Shown piece by piece: positions 7,449-12,872 of a stretch of DNA of 12,872 nt. Below the pieces are notes generated by a model. That model ran no database searches. It was not told where the DNA came from and saw only the letters and a list, made by a program, of their open reading frames with translations. Position 1 is the first letter of the stretch; every line of letters starts with the position of its first letter. The stretch is taken from assembly GCA_003118195.1 (NCBI GenBank), contig BEXV01002236.1:54920-67791 (forward strand). The letters are read 5' to 3'. The position numbers were made by a program, and so were the translations under genes. The stretch is from Hemicentrotus pulcherrimus (taxonomy: Eukaryota; Echinodermata; Echinoidea; Camarodonta; Strongylocentrotidae).

Positions 7449-7977
7449 TGTTGTGTAGTATTGTCCCAAAACCCAGTTAATCACATGTACCCTCATATTT
7501 GAGATGCACTTAAAAGCCAAGTTTATGCCTTTATAATCCTTCCCAATAAGAAAGGCCAAGTGCATCCATAAACTCCTTCCCAGGAAATACAACCACTGTT
7601 AAGTTTAAGCCAATACATAAAGCTACGAAGTAGTCCATTGTCTTGGCGGCTCTCATTCATGTCTTTGTCCCTTTGACACAATGTTACCTACCCTGATATT
7701 ACTTGTATCCTTCTGGATAAATATGACATGTTCTAGCTTTCTCGGAGGAGTTCAGTTTTGATCACCATTTGATCAAGACCCTCTTTCTAGCTGGCTCTCT
7801 CTTCATCCTGTATTTTTCATATGTGGAAGTTTGTATGATGTGACCGATTAGAGTCTCCAAAGTTTGGAGATAATAAAATACTCTATCACTCTGGAATTGC
7901 TAGCCTCTCCTTGATTCTTTATATTTGATGTACCTCTCCTACTGCCAATAACTCAAAACACCGATCCCAACACGGCA
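7449..7977 (+). repeat. 5' LTR
   Basis: 529 bp. It differs from the 3' LTR at 7572, 7591, 7612 and 7975 only. TTATAAT at 7531-7537 is a possible TATA element, and AATAAA at 7872-7877 a likely poly-A signal shared with the other LTR. The U3/R/U5 borders cannot be fixed from sequence alone. Confidence 0.93.
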
Positions 7978-7992
7978 TGGTGGAGAACCCGG
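7978..7992 (+). promoter_or_regulatory. Candidate primer binding site, tRNA-Ala-like
   Basis: TGGTGGAGAACCCGG begins exactly at the LTR boundary, with the TGG expected of a site paired to a tRNA CCA end. From memory of eukaryotic tRNA-Ala (acceptor end ...CCGGCATCTCCA plus CCA), the complement matches 13 of 15 positions, the first nine without a break. Primer identity is inference. Confidence 0.5.
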
Positions 7993-8135
7993 CTTTGAAG
8001 AAGTTTTCTTCAATAAGATATCGATGAGAACCCGGCTTTGAGGAGTTTTCTTCAAAATACTTACTAAGATCGATGAGGACCCGGTTTTGGAGAATTTTTT
8101 CTATAAGATATCGAGGAGAACCCGGTTTTGAAAAT
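7983..8135 (+). repeat. Tandem leader repeat, about four units of 41-49 bp
   Basis: Units start at 7983, 8026, 8075 and 8116 with GAGAACCCGG or GAGGACCCGG, followed by TTTTGA-like and TTTTCTTC-like segments and GATATCGA-type joints. The first unit holds a perfect 8-bp inverted repeat, TTGAAGAA-GTT-TTCTTCAA (7995-8013), which decays in later units. The first unit overlaps the primer-site candidate, so the array may have grown by slippage at the start of reverse transcription. It is non-coding. Confidence 0.85.
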
Positions 8136-8611
8136 GACTACGAATGACTACGAAAACAATTAATATGACAACAGCTACAGCCTGATCCCTACGTCATGGA
8201 GCATGTCGACCAAGGCTTTGATGATGGTGACCTGTCGACTGGCGATGGCGACGACGAAGACGATGATGAAGACGATGACAACGACAAACAAATTCAATGC
8301 ACCAGCTATATACAACGGACCAGGAACGACATCAACGAACAAGAACATAGCCATTGGCATAGACAGACATGCACCCATTCAGGACCATGATGAGGACATC
8401 GACGCCTCGATCACTGTAACTTCACTACACCCAGAATTTTTGCTCACAACTTTACAACCTTAATTTTCAATTTATCCTATTTTTTTCTTCTTCATACTTA
8501 ATGTATGATCCGCTGTTTTAGAATTTAACACACCAGACAGATTGCTGGTTGGGTAAGTGATCATTTTGTGTTCCAAGTTTGTGAGTGAGTGTGTAAGAGA
8601 GGATAGTGTTG

Positions 8612-8757
8612 TAGTTAATTGTTTTAAAACTTTTAATAATGTACATCTGCGTAATTTATTTGCAACAAATTCGTAGTAATTACATGTAGCTAGTTAATTG
8701 TTTTTAATACTTTTAATAATGTGCATCTGCGTAATTTATTTGCAACAAATTCGTAGT
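8612..8757 (+). repeat. Two-copy direct repeat, ~66-bp units, ~79-bp period
   Basis: The segment from TAGTTAATTG to CAACAAATTCGTAGT occurs at 8612-8677 and 8691-8757 with only a few differences, separated by 13 bases. It is a recent internal duplication in the LTR element. Confidence 0.85.
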
Positions 8758-8917
8758 TTGCACTAGCTGTCTTTTCTTTATGTTCACTGACCTTGACCAA
8801 AGTGCCCCTAACTGACCGGACAAGTACGACTGTGGTGACACATATATAATATATGTAGCTAAACATGATAAATGAATTGAAAGATTGATAAATTACATCA
8901 CCACCCTACATAAGCTT

Positions 8918-9110
8918 GTCTAAGACTAGATCAATTGCTCAGTGCTTTCGTAATCCTGCCAATTTGCAGTGGAAAGGTGAGACAATATAATTTGTGATTT
9001 AATGGTAATGTCACATGCTAGTCTAAACTATTAATTGGCTTATCACTGTTTGAGGCTTTTGTAAACCTGCAACATTTCTGCAGTTAAAAGATGGACAGAT
9101 ACATTTGTGT
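8918..9110 (+). repeat. Degenerate two-copy repeat, ~103-bp period
   Basis: GTCTAAGACTA..., GCTTTCGTAATCCTGC, TTTGCAGTGGAAAG and TTTGTGATTT from 8918 onward correspond in order to GTCTAAACTA..., GCTTTTGTAAACCTGC, TTCTGCAGTTAAAAG and TTTGTGTGATT from 9021 onward. The copies are diverged, so this is an older duplication. Confidence 0.55.
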
Positions 9111-10393
9111 GATTGTGTTTTATTTTGATTCTATTATCCTTTCGTGTTTCGCATTCATATTTTGTAATTGTGGTTCAATTTTAAATATAGTTGAAATTAG
9201 TTTAATGAATGAAATATCTAAATATTCACTCAGGGTTATAGATGCAATTACCAGTGCAGGCAGTACGACGCATAAAACTGACAGATAGTCAGTTCACTTC
9301 ATAATTTAAATGAAGATTTGTCTCTGCGATATTGGTTAACTGAACAAACCATGTGCATATAGATATGAAGTTTGTTTTACTAAATTACTGTAACTATTTA
9401 TTGTTGTTCTCACTACCACGAGGCAGATTAAGAAGACACTTACTAACTACTGACCATATACTTGCAACATTTTGCGGTATGACACAGTACTTATACTTCG
9501 AACTGGCACATAATGAAACATATAAACTACTAGTGGATTGATAAAAAGTCAATGATGGCTGACTTATGTTCGGATTTGTCGTACAGAAATGTGCTAATTG
9601 TATGGTTAGAATATGAATAGACTTGTATAAGCATTGGGCGTAATACATGTAACTATTACATTCTTTCTGATTCTTACATCGCTTTTGATTGACAAGTTCG
9701 AAAATATCTGTTTGAGGTTTAGTTGAATTTGATTCATTATTTACAAGTTTTATGATTATACGAATGTTTGATTAATAACGGGATAGGTATATGATTGTAC
9801 TACATTTCCATGTTCCTATTATAGGCCTTGTAGCATGGACTTATTTTCATTGCCTTGAGCGCACCCGTTGCTTTCATATTTCGTATATCTATACTTGAAA
9901 GGTGATCATAATCAAAACATATACTTACGGAAATTAAGTATCAAACTCATTTGGATAGAAAGTAACAATTTGTTTGAGTTCTTTATTCATTGGATCGTAC
10001 TTTGCTCATTCGTTGGTTAGTGTAGTTGATTCGAAAGAAAAGAATCAGAAGCAATTTTTGTATGTGAGTTAACCTGAATACTATTACATTACCGTTAGTT
10101 AATATTTGTTGATTTGCAATTTGCATGATATTCTCCGCTATTTGGTTTTGTTTTTAGTATGTGTTTGGAAAAGGCTTAGTGTTTAAGTGTTGTTAATATT
10201 ATAAGTATATTCGGTTTGTGCTTATACTCTAGTCTGTGTTAGAATATTAGTGATTTACATGTATTCAATTTGTAGATGTGTGTGAGAGAGATTTAAGAGG
10301 AATTGGAACAATAATCACATGTTTCGCTTTATACATACAATTAACTAGGTATTGTTTATTTTTCTTTAATAAGGAATGAGTGCCTCATTTTCC

Positions 10394-10405
10394 GAAGAAA
10401 GGGGA
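10394..10405 (+). promoter_or_regulatory. Polypurine tract of the LTR element
   Basis: GAAGAAAGGGGA, all purine, directly abuts the 3' LTR. It is the expected primer for plus-strand DNA synthesis. Its intactness means the copy keeps the cis signals needed for reverse transcription. Confidence 0.85.
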
Positions 10406-10934
10406 TGTTGTGTAGTATTGTCCCAAAACCCAGTTAATCACATGTACCCTCATATTTGAGATGCACTTAAAAGCCAAGTTTATGCCTTTATAATCCTTCC
10501 CAATAAGAAAGGCCAAGTGCATCCATAACCTCCTTCCCAGGAAATACTACCACTGTTAAGTTTAAGCCGATACATAAAGCTACGAAGTAGTCCATTGTCT
10601 TGGCGGCTCTCATTCATGTCTTTGTCCCTTTGACACAATGTTACCTACCCTGATATTACTTGTATCCTTCTGGATAAATATGACATGTTCTAGCTTTCTC
10701 GGAGGAGTTCAGTTTTGATCACCATTTGATCAAGACCCTCTTTCTAGCTGGCTCTCTCTTCATCCTGTATTTTTCATATGTGGAAGTTTGTATGATGTGA
10801 CCGATTAGAGTCTCCAAAGTTTGGAGATAATAAAATACTCTATCACTCTGGAATTGCTAGCCTCTCCTTGATTCTTTATATTTGATGTACCTCTCCTACT
10901 GCCAATAACTCAAAACACCGATCCCAACACGACA
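10406..10934 (+). repeat. 3' LTR
   Basis: 529 bp, collinear with the 5' LTR without gaps. AATAAA is at 10829-10834. It ends CACGACA, an inverted match with one mismatch to the leading TGTTGTG. Confidence 0.93.
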
Positions 10935-10938
10935 TTAA
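10935..10938. repeat. Target-site duplication TTAA, right copy
   Basis: TTAA directly follows the 3' LTR and matches 7445-7448. Confidence 0.8.
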
Positions 10939-11027
10939 GACAACCATGACGTGTCATAGCAATTTACTCTTCCGGGACAGGTGTACATTTTTATGAAGTT
11001 TATTCCATTCGGTCGAATTCCTTGTTC

Positions 11028-11076
11028 GCAGAGGGAGATAGCAGTAAACATTCTCACGATGAACGATGGTGTATTG
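11028..11076 (+). repeat. Dispersed ~49-bp repeat, second copy of 6965-7013
   Basis: GCAGAGGGAGATAGCAGTAAACATTCTCACGAT.. parallels GCATAGAGGGAGAGACGAGTAAATATTCTCATGAT.. at 6965-7013, about 80% alike by eye and in the same orientation. Many differences fall every third base. The parent family is unknown. Confidence 0.5.
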
Positions 11077-11114
11077 TTAATTCTATTTGTTCATCGTCTC
11101 TACAATTTCAGTTG

Positions 11115-11147
11115 AATAATAATAATAATGATAATAATAATAATAAT
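11115..11147. repeat. (AAT)n microsatellite
   Basis: AAT units with one GAT interruption. Confidence 0.9.
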
Positions 11148-11945
11148 TTTAAGCTTCCGGCGAGAAGTTTCAATTGGTGTAACGAAATGTTTTGTATTGA
11201 TTGCACCCGTAAAAAGTTTAAAGTTGGTAATGAATATTATTTCATACAATTTGTTAACTCTTGCTCTTACATGACAACGAGCTTAGCAACACAGCACATG
11301 GCAAGTCAGAGTTAAATTGCATTTAAAAGCATTTAATAACCCAGCTCTGTAGACATAATAATTCTGAGGTCACAATTTCAGGTGAACTATATTGATTGAT
11401 ACCAGTTAAAGTTAACGTGTATTGTTAGAGGCTTTAATGGCAAATGGAATGAAATAATTCAAACAAAGATTTGTCCTGCATAGGAATATTGAAGTGATCC
11501 TATTACTCCATATTTATTTTTCCAAAGCAGTCCTCTTGACTGTGCTGATCATTTGGACCCTTTTGGGGACAACTACAGGGCTCATGTGGTCTTCTGTTAT
11601 ACCATGAACCTACTAGAGATTAAACCATATTTTATTGTATTGTTCATTGTGGGTTTTATACACCAAACGAACATTTTCAGTCAAAACATTTGCTCTGAAA
11701 TGCAAAAAAAAACAAAAACAAAACAAAAAACACTGGTGGGTCCCTTAAAATATAAATTTTTGGCATTTTGAGCACTGATATAGGACAATCAGTCGGTAAA
11801 GTGGAGGGCCTAACTCAAATATCATGCCTAATTTTTGAGTTGCCTTCATACCACACAAACCGAGCATACCTTATTTTTTTCGAAAGATGGTATCATAATA
11901 CAAAATATTGCAGATATTTTTATTTTTTCTAGCGGTCACCCCTAA

Positions 11946-12852
11946 ATGGAAGAAGGCGTCCATAAAAACGGCTTTTTCGACAGAGCCATGAACTTATCCC
12001 ATAATCCTATGGCAGAATTAAAGTGGTGGTTGGATAATATCCACAGTTGTGCAAAAAGATTCTCTCCTCCTACCCCAACATGGTGCTACAAAGTGATGCT
12101 AGTAGCAATTGATGGGGGCTACATATTTAAAAACATCCGGTGGGGGTAACTGGAATGAAGACGAAAAACAAAACTGCCTACCCAATGCCAATGGAATAAA
12201 CTACACGGAAACCACAGCAGCTTTTTATGCATTGAAAGCTCTGTGCAGTAATGGCAACAATTGCCACATTAGATTACAAATAGATAACACATTAACATTA
12301 AAAACATGGGAGGCTCCAGGTGTCAACTGTTCATTTGGCAGGAATATTAAACATAGAGGCAAATAGATGAACAAGATTATTTAATAATCGAACAGAATGG
12401 ATGTTAGAAAAACTAGTTTTTGATAAGATACAAGAAAAAGTTGAACCGTTGGAAATAGATTTGTTTGCATCACGCTTGAATAACCAGTTAACAAAGTACA
12501 CCTCGTGGCACCCAGAACCAGAGGCGGAGGCAGTAAATGCATTTTTTAATGGATTGGGGAAAATACAAATTTATGCTTTTTCCCTATTCTGCTTAGTTGG
12601 AAGGTCAGGAGATAACGCACGACAAGACCTGCCGTGTACTAGTTAATTGCTCCGAACTGGAGCACACAGTCTTGGTATGACATGCTGCATGACATGTTGA
12701 TGGAGCCCCCCCCCCCACCCCCATGTATGTCTCTCAAAAGCAAAGAAAGTGTATAACTGTTAACACAACCAATCTCTGGTGAACCACACCTACCTTTTCA
12801 CCGCTTAAATTTGCTTATTTGCAGGGTATCCGGAAATGGAAAGCACTTCAAA
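11946..12852 (+). pseudogene. DIRS-like retrotransposon remnant: RNase H region and downstream pol sequence
   Basis: DIRS elements are tyrosine-recombinase retrotransposons. Frame 3 (11946 to ~12080) has FDRAMNLSHNPMAELKWW, the segment before RNase H. Frame 2 then gives LQSDASSN (12086-12109) with the first catalytic Asp and a TGA stop. Frame 1 gives GATYLKTSGGGNW, INYTETTAAFYALKALC with the Glu, and LQIDNT with the next Asp. Frame 2 resumes with HLAGILNIEAN (12332-12364), a TGA at 12368 and TEWMLEKLVFDKI, EIDLFASRLNNQL and YTSWHPEPEAEAV. The DLFASR..N.Q...Y..W.P.P block is diagnostic of DIRS-type pol. Frame 1 from about 12600 gives KVRR, stops, and IAPNWSTQSWYDMLHDML (12646-12699), then RVSGNGKHF before the terminal A run. 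At least four frameshifts and several stops make it dead. RT lies 5' and is missing; no recombinase is seen. Confidence 0.85.
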
Positions 12853-12872
12853 AAAAAAAAAAAAAAAAAAAA
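12850..12872. repeat. Terminal poly-A run at the window edge
   Basis: The DIRS-like coding remnant passes straight into uninterrupted A to the end. This is either a contig that stops in a homopolymer or a premature poly-A tail of a retrocopy; it cannot be decided here. Confidence 0.7.

Larger units (their letters stand above)
8136..10393 (+). other. LTR-element interior without recognisable gag or pol
   Basis: The first ~330 bases are GC-richer and have overlapping open plus frames (8196-8390 and 8203-8463). The former is an acidic low-complexity peptide (GDGDDEDDDEDDDND). Neither matches a retroelement protein I know. From 8464 on the sequence is AT-rich. Frames at 9091-9288 and 9353-9541 lack zinc knuckles, protease DTG/DSG, RT YxDD or integrase HHCC motifs. 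Internal duplications occur at 8612-8757 and about 8918-9110. No captured host exon was recognised. Confidence 0.7.
7449..10934 (+). mobile_element. Complete, young, apparently non-autonomous LTR retrotransposon (3486 bp)
   Basis: Two equal 529-bp LTRs flank a 2428-bp interior. The LTRs begin TGTTGTG and end CACG(G/A)CA. TTAA duplications border the element. A 15-nt primer-site candidate starts at the first base after the 5' LTR, and a 12-nt all-purine tract ends at the last base before the 3' LTR, which fixes the orientation as plus. I count four substitutions between the LTRs (about 0.8%), so insertion was recent. No gag, protease, RT, RNase H or integrase motif is seen in any frame. The interior is AT-rich with only short frames, as in LARD-like or other defective LTR elements mobilised in trans. 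A Ty3/gypsy relationship is plausible from LTR form and short TSD but unproven. The element lies about 1 kb upstream of the EMI start codon, in the opposite orientation to that gene. Confidence 0.92.
10939..11945. other. Non-coding stretch between the LTR element and the DIRS remnant
   Basis: I see no supported gene. The open frame at 11022-11315 exists because the (AAT)n run translates to poly-Asn, and the frame at 11553-11771 is AT-rich with a Lys/Thr tail from A-rich DNA (11703-11731). It contains one copy of the ~49-bp dispersed repeat (11028-11076). Confidence 0.55.

Noticed and set aside
7995..8013. GAA/TTC palindrome in the leader repeat as a heat-shock element
   Set aside because: The GAA and TTC blocks are three bases apart instead of the two required for alternating HSF units, and later repeat units do not keep the symmetry.
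7983..8135. CRISPR-like repeat array
   Set aside because: Units are contiguous and degenerate without unique spacers, lie in an LTR element leader, and the DNA is eukaryotic.
9091..9648. Three 60-85-codon frames on both strands in the LTR interior
   Set aside because: They are AT-rich and hydrophobic, overlap on opposite strands and lack retroelement motifs; their lengths are what chance gives in this sequence.
11022..11315. 97-codon frame with poly-Asn
   Set aside because: It is open mainly because of the (AAT)n microsatellite, and no flanking domain is recognisable.

Overview
The window is eukaryotic, AT-rich, intron-bearing DNA dominated by transposable elements, most likely from an invertebrate animal (a marine deuterostome or lophotrochozoan would fit; the species cannot be fixed from the sequence). 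There is no prokaryotic gene organisation. The window starts in a T/G homopolymer run, ends in poly-A and holds one N at 4055, so it looks like a draft contig. Almost every long open frame is a broken transposon piece, a shadow or a chance frame.

The one host gene lies on the minus strand and is recoverable only as spliced exons. Exon 1 (6471-6365) gives a start codon and signal peptide. Exon 2 (5848-5753) and exon 3 (3469-3399) encode a cysteine-rich EMI-type domain ending in a Cys-Cys-Pro-Gly motif. Splice sites and codon phases agree at both junctions, and one donor is GC rather than GT. The 3' part of the gene is beyond the window.

The host gene is surrounded by and filled with mobile DNA. 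Positions 1-2785 hold a decayed, plus-strand CR1/L2/jockey-like LINE: the end of its endonuclease, its linker, its reverse transcriptase, a 3' UTR with a nested hairpin and an (ATCA)n tail. A fold-back repeat (3200-3371) sits just beyond the exon 3 donor. The intron between exons 2 and 3 contains a complete Tc1/mariner-like MITE with ~200-bp inverted repeats and a TA target duplication (4625-5291), and a 41-A tract. Upstream of the gene are a near-perfect 81-nt hairpin of pre-miRNA size (7303-7383) and a complete, recent LTR retrotransposon (7449-10934). The latter has two 529-bp LTRs that I count as differing at four sites, a TTAA target duplication, a candidate tRNA-Ala primer site, a polypurine tract and a 2.4-kb interior with no recognisable gag or pol. 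It therefore looks non-autonomous. Positions 11946-12852 hold a frameshifted DIRS-like RNase H region and what follows it.

The best leads are the three-exon EMI gene, the young non-autonomous LTR element with a tandemly repeated leader, the miRNA-like hairpin, and the fold-back abutting a splice donor. No tRNA, rRNA, CRISPR array or operon was seen.
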